A stretch of DNA of 64,000 bases from JAWSVE01 sp033852115 (GCA_033852115.1 JAWSVE010000001.1:372001-436000); one strand, 5' to 3'; numbered from the stretch's first letter, positions 1 through 9,120 are shown. Translations and numbers: made by a program. Notes: generated from the letters alone by a model not told the origin.

Positions 1-262
1 CCAATGGAATAAAGCCCAGGAGCGCTGCGATCAGTGAGGGCTTGAGCCACGTCATCTTCGAGAAAATCACTGAGTAGCCAGCCGCTAGCATGCCGACGAG
101 TGCAATCAACATCACGACCACTAAACCTAAACCAAAAGCGCTGAAAGCCTGCTTGAATGGCAGTACCGAAAACTTGTGCCCAACTAACGCAACCAACATG
201 ACCGCTAGCAAAGCGATTTGCGTGCGAACCAACCAGAGTGTCCATACAGAATCTGAAGACAT
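1..262 (-). CDS. Membrane protein, N-terminal part (cut by window edge)
   Basis: Reading leftward from ATG at 262 gives an open frame of 87 codons that runs off the left edge. A purine-rich ribosome site (AAGGAAAC) precedes the ATG. The visible part has at least two strongly hydrophobic segments, around residues 13-27 and 46-66, and the start of a third near the edge. The layout resembles the N-terminal membrane part of DUF1499-type proteins, but the diagnostic domain lies outside the window, so this is only a guess. It is the gene upstream-facing neighbour of tag and appears separate from it. Confidence 0.6.
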   Translation of the reverse strand, partial: MSSDSVWTLWLVRTQIALLAVMLVALVGHKFSVLPFKQAFSAFGLGLVVVMLIALVGMLAAGYSVIFSKMTWLKPSLIAALLGFIPL

Positions 263-299
263 GATGTTTCCTTATTTAAAATTTAGGATCTTTACAATA

Positions 300-986
300 T
301 CAAAGCGGGTAATTATCGCCGCTGGTATACGAAACAATTCGGCTTATAGCGCACATAGGTAACCCGGATTCGTCATGCCATTGATTAAAAGCGTGCTGAA
401 CCGCTTTGAGGTCACGCTGACTCGTAGGCGTCTTATCAATCACGCCTTCTCGGATCATTACGGTGACGACATCGTCACTCATTAGAAAGGTATCCTTGCC
501 AACCATTCGCAAAAAACGCGACCCTGATTGACCACCCATTTGTGCACCTTGTTTCTTGAGTAACGTCCATAACCCAACGATATCTGCTACAGGCCATGAA
601 CCTATTAGCTGCCCAACACTACCGTGTTCAGCGATTACATCCAACAACCAGCGGGCATTCTCTCGTACGGCTTTAATTTTGCCAAAATGACGTATTATGG
701 TTTTATCATGCGCAAGGCTTTCCAGCTCTTCATCACTAAAGCTTGCAACACGCTTGACGTTGAATTGCTTAAACGCTTTTTCAAATGCCGGCCATTTGCC
801 ATCCACCATCGAATGTTTGAGACCTGCGCGGAAAACTCGACGACTCATTTCTGACAGATAACGATCATCTCCCAGGTTAGCCAGTGCTGTCGCCGACTTC
901 GGCTTCGGAAGGCTCTCCTCGATAGCTTTGCGACTGCCTTTGCGCTTAACAGCTTGCGCTAATACGTCTTCGAAAGCCAACATCAT
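300..986 (-). CDS. DNA-3-methyladenine glycosylase I family protein
   Basis: The 228-residue protein resembles the Tag family (COG2818), cytosolic base-excision glycosylases that remove 3-methyladenine from alkylated DNA. Typical segments are the RYLSEMSRRVFRAGLKHSMV stretch near residue 45, which corresponds to the region where Tag enzymes recognise the base, and a C-terminal region with Asp and His residues. It is about 40 residues longer than E. coli Tag, and the four zinc-binding residues of E. coli Tag are not all evident, so it belongs to a divergent branch. Its start overlaps the stop of msrB by four bases, so the two repair genes are translationally coupled. Confidence 0.8.
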   Translation of the reverse strand: MMLAFEDVLAQAVKRKGSRKAIEESLPKPKSATALANLGDDRYLSEMSRRVFRAGLKHSMVDGKWPAFEKAFKQFNVKRVASFSDEELESLAHDKTIIRHFGKIKAVRENARWLLDVIAEHGSVGQLIGSWPVADIVGLWTLLKKQGAQMGGQSGSRFLRMVGKDTFLMSDDVVTVMIREGVIDKTPTSQRDLKAVQHAFNQWHDESGLPMCAISRIVSYTSGDNYPL

Positions 987-1399
987 TCACTCTCGCCGGG
1001 TTTGAGATCGAGAGACGCACTATTGACGCAATAGCGCAAGCCTGTGGGTGCTGGACCATCGGGAAATACATGCCCAAGGTGACTATGACAATTCGCACAA
1101 ACGATTTCAGTACGCTGCATCCCCAGGCTGTTATCGACATGCTCAATAATGCAGTCGCTTGTGGCTGCCTGATAAAAGCTTGGCCAACCGGAACCAGAAT
1201 CGTACTTGGTTGCTGAAGCAAACAAGTCAGCACCACAGCATTTGCAGGTATAACGGCCCGGAGTTTTTTCATCCCAGTACTGGCCGGTAAAGGCACGCTC
1301 AGTACCTTTTTCACGGCATATGCGAAACTCCTCAGGCGTCAGCTTATCGCGCCAGATTTCATCGCCCGTGAGATCGTCATTTCCTGTGGAATCTGCCAT
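983..1399 (-). CDS. msrB: Peptide-methionine (R)-S-oxide reductase
   Basis: This 138-residue cytosolic enzyme reduces methionine-R-sulfoxide in proteins. The two CXXC pairs that hold the structural zinc are visible (CKCCGADLF, and CANCHSHLGHVFPDG), followed by the catalytic cysteine in RYCVNSASL, which is the standard MsrB fold order. Length is normal for the family. It is the first gene of a two-gene leftward unit with tag, overlapping it by four bases, which pairs protein-oxidation repair with alkylation repair. It is divergent from alaA across about 150 bases. Confidence 0.95.
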   Translation of the reverse strand: MADSTGNDDLTGDEIWRDKLTPEEFRICREKGTERAFTGQYWDEKTPGRYTCKCCGADLFASATKYDSGSGWPSFYQAATSDCIIEHVDNSLGMQRTEIVCANCHSHLGHVFPDGPAPTGLRYCVNSASLDLKPGESE

Positions 1400-1550
1400 A
1401 ATCGGAGAACCTCATTATTACCATTATTCAACCAGCAAAGGTTACTAATGGCGAAACTGAGTAAGTAAACATTGCTGGCCAGCGATGGTACGAAAACTAC
1501 CAGGCGGCAAGCAACCCTATTTGCATTTAAGAGTACCTTATCCAGCGTGT

Positions 1551-2768
1551 ATGAAACAGTTACTGCAATCGACTAAATTAAGCGACGTCTGTTACGACAT
1601 CCGCGGCCCAATCCTCGATCAAGCTAACCGACTTGAAGAGGAAGGCCACCGTATTTTGAAGCTAAACATTGGCAACCCTGGTGCCTTTGGCTTCGAGGCA
1701 CCTGAAGAAATCATCCAAGATGTGATTTACAACATTCGAGAAGCTCAGGCCTACACCCACTCTAAAGGTCTCTTTGCCGCGCGCAAAGCCATTATGCAAG
1801 AGTGTCAGCAGCTCAATATTCCTGACGTAGAAATGGATGATATCTACCTCGGCAATGGTGTTAGTGAACTGATTGTTATGGCCATGCAAGCGCTGCTTAA
1901 CAACGGCGATGAAATGTTAATTCCCGCCCCAGATTACCCTTTGTGGACGGCATCGGTGAATTTGTCTGGCGGTAATGCGGTTCACTATCGCTGTGACGAG
2001 TCATCTGACTGGTTCCCGGATATTGACGACATAAAAAGTAAAATTACCGATCGTACTCGCGGTATTGTTGTTATCAACCCCAACAATCCAACTGGTGCGG
2101 TCTACAGCAGAGACTTGTTAGAGCAAATTGTTGCACTGGCACGAGAGCACAACCTCGTGATCTTCGCCGATGAAATCTATAGCAAGATTTTGTATGACGA
2201 CGCCACCTTTACACCAATGGGAAGCATTGCCGATGATGTGGTTTGCATTAGTTTCAATGGTTTATCCAAATCCTATCGGCTTGCGGGTTTTCGTTCTGGG
2301 TGGATGGTCATAAGCGGTGCTAAACATCGAGCAAAAAGCTACATCGAAGGCTTGGATGTTTTAACCTCAATGCGACTATGCGCTAACGTGCCAGCAATGC
2401 TTGCGGTGCAAACTGCTTTAGGTGGCTACCAAAGCATTAACGAATTAATTTTGCCGGGTGGGCGATTACTAGAACAACGCAACATAGCAATGGATATGAT
2501 CGACAAAATCCCAGGTGTTTCTTGCGTTAAGCCCAAAGGTTCGATTTACCTATTTCCTAAAATTGACCTAGACATCCATAAAATCCACGACGATGCAAAA
2601 ATGGTCGAAGACTTTTTAGTACAAGAGAGGATTTTGCTCGTCCAAGGAACAGCATTTAACTGGCCTGAGCCCGATCATTTTAGAATCGTGTTTTTGCCAC
2701 GCGTTGATGAACTCGGACCGGCAATAGAAAAGTTTGGTCAGTTTATCGAACGTTATTCGCAAGATTAA
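1551..2768 (+). CDS. alaA: Alanine aminotransferase (PLP-dependent)
   Basis: The protein is 405 residues from ATG at 1551, the same length as E. coli AlaA, and begins with the family pattern LSDVCYDIRGPILDQANRLE. A longer frame opens at 1485 but adds 22 residues not found in the family, so the internal ATG is preferred. AlaA transfers the amino group of glutamate to pyruvate to make alanine. The PLP-binding lysine lies in the GLSKSYRLAGFRSGW motif, and the NPNNPTGAVYS and DEIYSKI motifs of fold-type I aminotransferases are present. It is monocistronic and converges on pdxB, sharing a terminator-like palindrome at its 3' side. Confidence 0.93.
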   Translation: MKQLLQSTKLSDVCYDIRGPILDQANRLEEEGHRILKLNIGNPGAFGFEAPEEIIQDVIYNIREAQAYTHSKGLFAARKAIMQECQQLNIPDVEMDDIYLGNGVSELIVMAMQALLNNGDEMLIPAPDYPLWTASVNLSGGNAVHYRCDESSDWFPDIDDIKSKITDRTRGIVVINPNNPTGAVYSRDLLEQIVALAREHNLVIFADEIYSKILYDDATFTPMGSIADDVVCISFNGLSKSYRLAGFRSGWMVISGAKHRAKSYIEGLDVLTSMRLCANVPAMLAVQTALGGYQSINELILPGGRLLEQRNIAMDMIDKIPGVSCVKPKGSIYLFPKIDLDIHKIHDDAKMVEDFLVQERILLVQGTAFNWPEPDHFRIVFLPRVDELGPAIEKFGQFIERYSQD

Positions 2769-2800
2769 TCATTAAAACCGCCAAACAACGTTCGCAATCA

Positions 2801-3937
2801 CTAAACCACTTGGAAGCCAAGCGCTTCTAAGTGGTTTTTTATATCAGGTGCTTTATCTTTTAGTTTAACCTGGTAGTTGTGAAATTCTCGACGGTATGGG
2901 TACTGTTTACGCAGGCGATCAAATACCTCGTTGACCGCGTCTCCACCTGTTAAATCACCTCTCAAGCGATTGTCATCGTCTAATGTGTCGTACACTTGAC
3001 GAATACCATCACTCGCGGCAGAGAACACTGAACTCTCGTCAACCATGAGCGGGCTTTCAGGCTGCCATTGATCAAACTGTTTTGCCGTCAAGGTAGGAGT
3101 TACTCCAACGAATTGGCAAAATGCTTTGTAAGCCATTTCCGTTCCAAGAACTTTCCCATCCACGCTATGGCCAGCAATGTGGGGCGTACCAAGATTCACC
3201 AGATCTAACAGCTCCGTACTGATTGATGGTTCCTGTTCCCACACATCCAGCACAACACGTAAATCTTTTCGTTCCTCTAAAACACGACGCAAGGCATGAT
3301 TATCAACTACAGCACCTCGACCCGCACTGATAAGAATGGCATGTTGTTTCAACTTCTTTAAGCGTTCTTCATTTAGCAAATGATAGGTTGGGTGGCTACC
3401 TTCAACGGTTAAAGGGGTGTGCAAGCTTACAACATCACAACTCAGCACATCATCGAGCGATGCCAAATTGAAGCCATGTGAATTATCTATAAGCGGGTCG
3501 TAGCCAATACAATCTGCACCTAAGGCTACTAGCTGCTTATACAGACGCCCACCCACATTTCCACAACCCACAATACCAACACGTTTCTCAGACCAATTCT
3601 CTTTAAGGGCAACCAAACTGCTTAATACGTATTGCACTACGGAATTCGCATTACATCCTGGAGCACTTGACCATTGAATACCCACTTCATCAAAGAAATG
3701 CGTATCAAAGTGATCAAAGCCTGCAGTACAAGTTGCGACAAATTTAACCTTCGAACCTTCTAGCAATTCACGCCCTATTTTGACAACAGACCTTACGATT
3801 AACGCATCAGCGTCCTCAACTAAGTCTGCTGTCATGCTGCGTGGCGGCATCGTAATGACGTCGCCAAATTCACTGAAGAACTCGGTAATAAGTGGAATAT
3901 TTTCATCAGCGACAATTTTTTTCCGGGTATTTGCCAT
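2801..3937 (-). CDS. pdxB: Erythronate-4-phosphate dehydrogenase
   Basis: PdxB oxidises 4-phosphoerythronate in the DXP-dependent route to pyridoxal phosphate, in the cytosol. The 378-residue product has the 2-hydroxyacid dehydrogenase fold with the NAD-binding VGIVGCGNVGGRLY motif near residue 120, the SAGRGAVVD segment, and the catalytic histidine in TPHIAGHSVDGK. The PdxB-specific C-terminal dimerisation domain ends at LEALGFQVV. Length matches E. coli PdxB (378). It follows the exonuclease gene by two bases, so epmC, the exonuclease gene and pdxB form one leftward unit. Confidence 0.95.
   Translation of the reverse strand: MANTRKKIVADENIPLITEFFSEFGDVITMPPRSMTADLVEDADALIVRSVVKIGRELLEGSKVKFVATCTAGFDHFDTHFFDEVGIQWSSAPGCNANSVVQYVLSSLVALKENWSEKRVGIVGCGNVGGRLYKQLVALGADCIGYDPLIDNSHGFNLASLDDVLSCDVVSLHTPLTVEGSHPTYHLLNEERLKKLKQHAILISAGRGAVVDNHALRRVLEERKDLRVVLDVWEQEPSISTELLDLVNLGTPHIAGHSVDGKVLGTEMAYKAFCQFVGVTPTLTAKQFDQWQPESPLMVDESSVFSAASDGIRQVYDTLDDDNRLRGDLTGGDAVNEVFDRLRKQYPYRREFHNYQVKLKDKAPDIKNHLEALGFQVV
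2803..2842 (+). terminator. Terminator of alaA lying inside the 3' end of pdxB
   Basis: Arms 2803-2816 and 2824-2837 pair over 14 positions with one mismatch and are followed by a run of T on the plus strand, the form of a Rho-independent terminator for alaA. The same bases encode the last dozen residues of PdxB on the other strand. Confidence 0.75.
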
Positions 3938-3939
3938 CG

Positions 3940-4848
3940 TTAGATATTCTTCAGTCGTAGTGCTTTGGTGACTAAACGCGGAAAGCCCATTCGCTCAAAG
4001 AACTCTTCCATTAAATCCTCACTCAACCTTTTGTTGCGCCAATTGAGCTCCGATACTGAACAGCCTAGTTCAATGTTATCGACGATACGCGTTAATTCTC
4101 GTGCCATATATATTTGGTCTTTATAATCACTGAGTTTTTCTGCCAAACGTTTCGCACCTCTCACCGGCAACAAACACAAGTCTGTTAAGTTGTTGAAAAT
4201 GCCGTCAATGCAGCCATGGGCCGATAACAAGGCAACCGCCGATTTTGGTCCCACCCCAGGCACTCCGGGAATATCGTCAATCGCATCACCTACTAGGGCT
4301 AGATAATCAGCTAATTGATGCGGATGTACGCCAAAACGGTTAAATAACCCGTGCTCATCAAAGCGATCGTCTTTCGCGTAGTCCCAAAGGTAGTCTTGCT
4401 GACGTAACACAAGTTGGCCAAGATCTTTGTCGCGAGTGAGAATGGCAATCGGTACGGGACTCTTTCTCAAGCGCTTCACTAAGCTGCCTATCAGGTCATC
4501 GGCTTCATATTTATCGCTAGCAAATGTTTTGATACCAAGAATTTCAGTCACTTCCCGGCAAGCCTCAATTTGATAAGCCAGCAATTCATCTGCCGGAGGT
4601 CGACTTGCCTTGTATCCGGAATATATTTGATTGCGAAAGCAACTACCCAAACTTTCATCAAAACACGCGGCGATTCGGTTTGGCTTTTCGGTTTCCAACA
4701 AGCGCAATAAAAATGTTGTGTAGCCGTAAACAGCCGCAGTTGGATACCCCTCACGACTGAACCAATTGTCAGGCATCGAGAAGTAATATTGAAAAATATA
4801 AATGGATGCATCGATTAGCAAGTGGGGTTTTACCACAGGATCTTTCAT
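3940..4848 (-). CDS. 5'-3' exonuclease / flap endonuclease (Xni-like)
   Basis: The 302-residue protein matches the stand-alone PIN plus helix-three-turn-helix nucleases related to the 5' nuclease domain of DNA polymerase I (ExoIX/Xni family). Metal-binding acidic residues are visible in LLIDASIYIF, CFDESLG, YEADDLIGSL and LTRDKDLGQL, then LVGDAIDDIPGVPGVGPKSA, which is the H3TH DNA-binding motif. It is longer than E. coli Xni (251) and keeps an intact acidic set, so activity is likely. It sits between epmC and pdxB with no gap. Confidence 0.88.
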   Translation of the reverse strand: MKDPVVKPHLLIDASIYIFQYYFSMPDNWFSREGYPTAAVYGYTTFLLRLLETEKPNRIAACFDESLGSCFRNQIYSGYKASRPPADELLAYQIEACREVTEILGIKTFASDKYEADDLIGSLVKRLRKSPVPIAILTRDKDLGQLVLRQQDYLWDYAKDDRFDEHGLFNRFGVHPHQLADYLALVGDAIDDIPGVPGVGPKSAVALLSAHGCIDGIFNNLTDLCLLPVRGAKRLAEKLSDYKDQIYMARELTRIVDNIELGCSVSELNWRNKRLSEDLMEEFFERMGFPRLVTKALRLKNI

Positions 4849-5409
4849 CTATAACTGATCCCTTGTGTAGTGCTCACTAGATAAAGGCTGCTCTACATTG
4901 TAGAAATCAGCCAAGCGTGCCATAAACCGCGCTGGTCGAATCGATAATCCGTCACGACAGTAGCGTTGCACTTGATCAAGAACCGCATCTTTAAAATGTT
5001 CACTCAAACCTACGGCTGCATTCAGATTATCCGCGCTCAAGCGAAACCTGTAACCCGATGCAGCCGAAAAGATCCACTCTAATGCTTGTGGCTTCACTTC
5101 TACGCGCTCAAACAACTGTTGCTGTTGGGCATCGCGCCCATCAGGCTCATACCAATACCCATAGTCTTCCTGCTGTCGACGCGCACTGCCTGCGATACAC
5201 CAGTGAGAGACTTCGTGTAGCGCGCTGGCAAAATAGTCTCGCGTGTAATAGATGGTGCTAGTCTCTGCTTCTACCCGACCGGGTGAGTAAAGTGGCTCAG
5301 TCGCCCCACCCACCAGCTGTGTTTGAAAGTCGATGAACTCCTGGTTGAATAGGCGCTCTAAGTCGCGAGACTGGTGGTGAGTGGTTGCAGATTGATCAAG
5401 TACTGACAT
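4849..5409 (-). CDS. epmC: Elongation factor P hydroxylase
   Basis: The 186-residue protein matches EpmC (YfcM), which hydroxylates the beta-lysylated lysine of EF-P. The diagnostic ALHEVSHWCIAGSARRQQED segment with its iron-binding histidines and the following DYGYWYEPDGR motif are present. Length agrees with the family. It is the first gene of a leftward unit with the exonuclease gene and pdxB, each joined with zero to two bases between them. Confidence 0.92.
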   Translation of the reverse strand: MSVLDQSATTHHQSRDLERLFNQEFIDFQTQLVGGATEPLYSPGRVEAETSTIYYTRDYFASALHEVSHWCIAGSARRQQEDYGYWYEPDGRDAQQQQLFERVEVKPQALEWIFSAASGYRFRLSADNLNAAVGLSEHFKDAVLDQVQRYCRDGLSIRPARFMARLADFYNVEQPLSSEHYTRDQL

Positions 5410-5675
5410 AGAAAACTGCTAAGTCACGTGTTGGTGGCCCTGTACAAATTCCGCAGTAACGCGCGGAAAAACTGGGCTAACGCATAAACAGGAGAGGGTT
5501 CACCCAGCCAATGCTGAACAAAATGCGACCAATTTTAACTTAGACCAAAAAATAATTAACAAAAAGTTGTGCTTTTGCCCAACTGCATATACCTTATGTA
5601 GTGATGGCTACTATTTTCAACCACGCAACGCGTGGGATAGTATTCTTCAAGAGCCCCCATAAAGGAGGTGGTATT

Positions 5676-6377
5676 ATGAAGACCTCGTCCACTGACGACA
5701 ACTTCGATAATGTCGTCGATTTCTTTTCAGGCCGTCCCTACTCCTCTCTTGCGGATCAACGCTTTATTCGTCTGGCTCCTGAGCTTGATGGATTAGAGAT
5801 GTTGTATTCCAACGAAGCAAACCCAGACAAGCTATTTAGCCTTAAAGTCCTCTGTTGGGGTCTAAGGGCCAATGGCGATGTGGTTGGCCTCGTACCTTGG
5901 TTGGATGACATTGTCGCTTGCCCCGATATTTGTGATCCACTCAATGGTCAATGGGAAGGGTATTACGACGCTGGTATCGACGATATATTTTTCGAAGCCC
6001 CCATTCACAAAGTTGTAGAACTGGAGACTGCCGCCGAGTATTACGAAGCCATTTGCGACGACGAGACTGATATCATTCAGGAAATCCCTGACATGATTGG
6101 GACTCATGCCGTGTTTTCTGCCAATGGATTTCAAACAATTACCCTTACGGAAATTGTAAGCTGGCGACTCCACCACGATGGCGTGATTTGCGGTATGGCC
6201 GCAGACGAAAGTTTAGTGGAAACCACGCCGGTTTTACCCGGTGATGAAAGCCTCTATCCGGTCCAGGCCAAGGAAGAGTTTCGCTATTTCTTCCAGCACC
6301 ATATAGCCAACAGGCTAAAATCGCATGACCCAGAAGCACTGGCTGCGATTTCCTTACTCGCGGACGATTCGGTTTAG
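5676..6377 (+). CDS. Conserved hypothetical protein, 233 residues
   Basis: I do not recognise a named domain. The start is set at ATG 5676 because a near-perfect ribosome site AAAGGAGGTG lies at 5661-5670; an upstream frame from 5601 lacks one. The protein is soluble and strikingly acidic, with many Asp/Glu and aromatic residues (for example around residues 95-135) and no signal peptide or membrane segment. It stands alone between the epmC unit and tusA, with a 266-base upstream region that carries A/T-rich promoter-like sequence. Such acidic stand-alone proteins occur in Pseudomonas and Marinobacter relatives, but no function can be given. Confidence 0.8.
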   Translation: MKTSSTDDNFDNVVDFFSGRPYSSLADQRFIRLAPELDGLEMLYSNEANPDKLFSLKVLCWGLRANGDVVGLVPWLDDIVACPDICDPLNGQWEGYYDAGIDDIFFEAPIHKVVELETAAEYYEAICDDETDIIQEIPDMIGTHAVFSANGFQTITLTEIVSWRLHHDGVICGMAADESLVETTPVLPGDESLYPVQAKEEFRYFFQHHIANRLKSHDPEALAAISLLADDSV

Positions 6378-6414
6378 CCACCCAATCTACGCAGTAAAAC
6401 GAGAGTTTATGGTT

Positions 6415-6440
6415 TAAACACGTACCTATGTGCGTGTTTA
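6415..6440. terminator. Hairpin between convergent genes
   Basis: TAAACACG at 6415-6422 pairs with CGTGTTTA at 6433-6440 around a 10-base loop. It lies between the converging 5676-6377 gene and tusA and could end transcription from either side, although no T-run follows. Confidence 0.45.
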
Positions 6441-6481
6441 CACTGAGGGGTTAGGTCGCTCCAATGACTGCGGCCGCTCTT

Positions 6482-6760
6482 CTAAACTTTGCGAATTTGG
6501 AAGCACCAGGTTCCATCGGTGCCCGCTTCGCCCAAACGTTTCTCCTCGCACTGCTCAGGAGTAATAGCTTTCTCACTCACTAAAGTATGGCCTAGATAAG
6601 TACAAAACTTATTCACATCCCTCGACGTCGATGGGTCGGTCGCAAATAATTCCAGTACTTCGCCACTGTCAATTTCACGCATACCGCTGTGCAGCATCAT
6701 TAGCGGTTCTGGACACAGCAACCCCGTAGCGTCGATGGTTTTAGAAATTTTTTCTGACAT
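6482..6760 (-). CDS. tusA: Sulfur carrier protein TusA
   Basis: TusA accepts persulfide sulfur from IscS and passes it on for 2-thiouridine in tRNA and other uses. The 92-residue product starts at MSEKISKTIDATGLLCPEPL; the catalytic cysteine lies in the CPEP motif, and the SIR-A fold pattern follows. A longer frame to 6793 adds 11 residues with no counterpart in the family, while GAGAGAG lies before the ATG at 6760. The extra C-terminal residues with a Cys-containing tail make it slightly longer than E. coli TusA. It follows the alpha/beta hydrolase gene closely. Confidence 0.9.
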   Translation of the reverse strand: MSEKISKTIDATGLLCPEPLMMLHSGMREIDSGEVLELFATDPSTSRDVNKFCTYLGHTLVSEKAITPEQCEEKRLGEAGTDGTWCFQIRKV

Positions 6761-6773
6761 CAATAACTCTCTC

Positions 6774-7403
6774 TCAGCTACCCGCTCCAACAAACTCTGC
6801 TATCCGATCCGCAGCTCTAATTAAATGTTCTTCGTGGCTATGGCCTGATCGCTTTCGCGGCTTTAAATCATGATCGCCGTCTGCAAGCCAGTTGATCGCG
6901 ACGCTTTTCGCTAGCTTATATTGTGAGACAGTTTCTTTATTACCTAGACTATCGCGTTGGCCTTGGATAACCAACGTTGGCTTTTTTATCTGTTGCAACG
7001 TCTCGACGCGATTTTTTTCGGGCTTTCCAGCCGGATAAAATGGGAATCCCAAACAAACCACACCGGCACACGCCAATTCATTCGCAATAATGGCTGCCAT
7101 CCGACCGCCCATAGATTTCCCGCCAATGTAGGTCGGAACAGTCGCTGCTTGTTGCTGGCTGAAAACCATTCGCCAAGTATCCAGTAATTCGGGCTGGCGA
7201 TTAGGAGGCCGCTTTTTACCAGTTGCTCGCCGTTCGGCCATATAGGGGAATTCAAAACGAACCACATCAATATGTCGATCGGCCAACAACCGGGCTATCT
7301 GCGCCATAAAAGGCGAGTCCATAGGCGCACCAGCCCCGTGAGCAAGTAGTAGTCGCGCTACAGCATCGCCGCGTGCTCGATCAGTAATCGTCGGTATCGC
7401 CAC
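6774..7403 (-). CDS. Alpha/beta-hydrolase fold protein (COG3571-like)
   Basis: The 209-residue cytosolic protein has the nucleophile elbow GGKSMGGRMA near residue 97, an oxyanion-loop LLAHGAGAPMDSPF near residue 20, an Asp region VIQGQRDSLG and a His in GDHDLKPRKRSGHSH. These form a Ser-Asp-His triad arrangement. The family (annotated as KANL3/Tex30-like or dienelactone hydrolase-like) has no settled substrate. The start overlaps the upstream UPF0270 gene by 23 bases and the end comes 13 bases before tusA, so the three genes form one leftward unit. Confidence 0.85.
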   Translation of the reverse strand: MAIPTITDRARGDAVARLLLAHGAGAPMDSPFMAQIARLLADRHIDVVRFEFPYMAERRATGKKRPPNRQPELLDTWRMVFSQQQAATVPTYIGGKSMGGRMAAIIANELACAGVVCLGFPFYPAGKPEKNRVETLQQIKKPTLVIQGQRDSLGNKETVSQYKLAKSVAINWLADGDHDLKPRKRSGHSHEEHLIRAADRIAEFVGAGS

Positions 7404-7650
7404 TAGTTTTTGCCTGACTGATTTCTACAAGAAATTGCTGCGCGTCTTGCTTGGTGAGAATATTGATTGACTCGGAAAGGCCGTCAAAAACCAACACCAA
7501 TTCTCCTCGACGCAATTGCGCTTTCACCTGATCAATTTTGGTCGAAAGGTCCACTTCTTCTTGGCCATAGTCCGTACCCTCCCGGTGAACAACAGATTCA
7601 ATCACCGAGTCCAAGGTATCTGAGGGCAGACGATCATAGGGAATAATCAT
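7381..7650 (-). CDS. UPF0270 family protein (YheU-like)
   Basis: The 89-residue product begins MIIPYDRLPSDTL and contains SVVHREGTDYG, which are signature segments of UPF0270/YheU. The ATG at 7650 is chosen because family members begin with M-[IL]-IP. The family function is unknown; E. coli YheU also lies beside a hydrolase gene (yheT), so the link with an alpha/beta hydrolase here repeats a known neighbourhood type. It overlaps the downstream hydrolase gene. Confidence 0.88.
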   Translation of the reverse strand: MIIPYDRLPSDTLDSVIESVVHREGTDYGQEEVDLSTKIDQVKAQLRRGELVLVFDGLSESINILTKQDAQQFLVEISQAKTSGDTDDY

Positions 7651-7835
7651 ATCGACCAATAGCACTACGTAATTTATCGAAGGCTGGCAATTCTGCCCGA
7701 AACAGCTCTAATTTGCCATTGAGTTAGGGAGCTCCAACCAAAAGTTTGCTCGCACCCTTGAGCAAGGCGCTAATTGCCGTCACCGACGATGTCTGCTAGC
7801 GTTAGAACATAAACATAATAAATGGAGTGCCCCCG

Positions 7836-8357
7836 ATGACTCGACAAATCGTGATGACCACTATCTGCAATGACCGGCCAGGGATTGTAGAGACATTGTC
7901 TCGTACAGTGTCAGAAAATGGAGGCAATTGGCTGGATTCTCATCTTTCACACTACGCTGGTAAGTTTGCGGGCATTATTCATGTCAGCGTCACTGCGGAA
8001 AACTGTGAATCACTTATGGAGCAACTCTCAGCACTGGCAAACGATGGGATTCAGGTCACTGCTGAACTTGCAGAGACTAAGGCAGACCCGCATCAACAGC
8101 ATTGGTCATTCACCTTATTTGGTAATGACCGACCAGGAATCATAAAAGAAGTTAGCCAGGCCCTCGCCCACTACCATATTAACCTTGAGCAGCTGAGTTC
8201 ACGCTGCACCACCGCAGCCCATACAGGCATACCGCTATTTGAAGCGGAAGGAATGATTAGCTTACCAGACACTGTTGATATTGATGAACTAGAGGACCAG
8301 CTTGCAACAATTTCAAATCAACTTACCGTTGATATTCAATTAGAGGAAGCGCAATAG
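7836..8357 (+). CDS. Glycine cleavage system regulator GcvR-like, two ACT domains
   Basis: The 173-residue protein contains two ACT domains, residues about 5-80 and 90-165, each starting with a [ND]DRPGI[VI] motif (CNDRPGIVETLS and GNDRPGIIKEVS) typical of GcvR. In E. coli GcvR binds GcvA and blocks activation of the gcv operon when glycine is low. The ATG at 7836 is preferred over GTG 7827; GGAG lies nine bases upstream. No gcv gene lies nearby. It is single and converges on the VIT1-type transporter. Confidence 0.85.
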   Translation: MTRQIVMTTICNDRPGIVETLSRTVSENGGNWLDSHLSHYAGKFAGIIHVSVTAENCESLMEQLSALANDGIQVTAELAETKADPHQQHWSFTLFGNDRPGIIKEVSQALAHYHINLEQLSSRCTTAAHTGIPLFEAEGMISLPDTVDIDELEDQLATISNQLTVDIQLEEAQ

Positions 8358-8361
8358 CGGA

Positions 8362-9120
8362 TTAACTCACCAAGCCTTGCAGCAAGTGCCCAACAATGTA
8401 CGCCAAGGCCGCGGCAGCACCGCCAATTAAGACCGTTTCACTCCCGGAGCGTAGAGGGCTATGGTTGACGAACTTCCCTTTCAGCGCGCCGACAATAAAA
8501 AAAGCAATTAGAGTAAGCGCGCTGCTGATATAAAAAGGTGAGCCAACAGTGGCCGGGCGCCACCAGTTTAATAAAAACGGGACTAATGGCAGCGAGCCGA
8601 TCAATGCAAACGCCCAAAACGTTACCCACGCTGCCATACCCGCATTGGTCGGAGCAATCGACAAACCGTGCTCTTCTTGAATCATGGTATCGACCCAACG
8701 TTCTTTATCCGACGTAATTACATCGACAATATGCTCGAGGTTATCTCCTGTAAAACCCTTTGATGCGTATATCTGACGAATTTCTTCCCGCTCACCTTTT
8801 GGGTTGTGCTCAATTTCAGCAAACTCTTCTTGGCGTTCATTTTCGAGATGTTGGTTATCAGCCTTCGTACCGAGGTAATTGCTGATCGCCATACTAAATC
8901 CGTCGGCTAAAATATTAGCTAACCCTAACACTATAATAACGCTACTCGACAAACCCGCGCCGGCGACACCTGAGACAACCGCGAATGTCGTGACACCACC
9001 ATCAATTCCGCCGTACACGAAATCCTTAACGTAAACTTGCCTGGGTTCAGTGGAAAGCCGTGCGGCGACAGCCTCGGGGCTGTGATCTTGATAAATACGT
9101 CGACGAGGTTTGCCCCACAT
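8362..9120 (-). CDS. VIT1/CCC1-type iron-manganese transporter
   Basis: The 252-residue protein matches the VIT1/CCC1 (nodulin-21-like) family of divalent metal exporters. The order is a short cytosolic N-terminus, TM1-2 (DFVYGGIDGGVTTFAVVSGV then a hydrophobic stretch up to ISNYLGTKA), a Glu-rich cytosolic metal-binding loop (residues about 90-150, with ENERQEEFAEIE and EEIRQIY), and three C-terminal membrane segments. ATG at 9120 is used; a frame from 9159 would overlap mshQ. It is the last gene reading leftward after mshQ, and might be co-transcribed with the pilus operon. Confidence 0.85.
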   Translation of the reverse strand: MWGKPRRRIYQDHSPEAVAARLSTEPRQVYVKDFVYGGIDGGVTTFAVVSGVAGAGLSSSVIIVLGLANILADGFSMAISNYLGTKADNQHLENERQEEFAEIEHNPKGEREEIRQIYASKGFTGDNLEHIVDVITSDKERWVDTMIQEEHGLSIAPTNAGMAAWVTFWAFALIGSLPLVPFLLNWWRPATVGSPFYISSALTLIAFFIVGALKGKFVNHSPLRSGSETVLIGGAAAALAYIVGHLLQGLVS

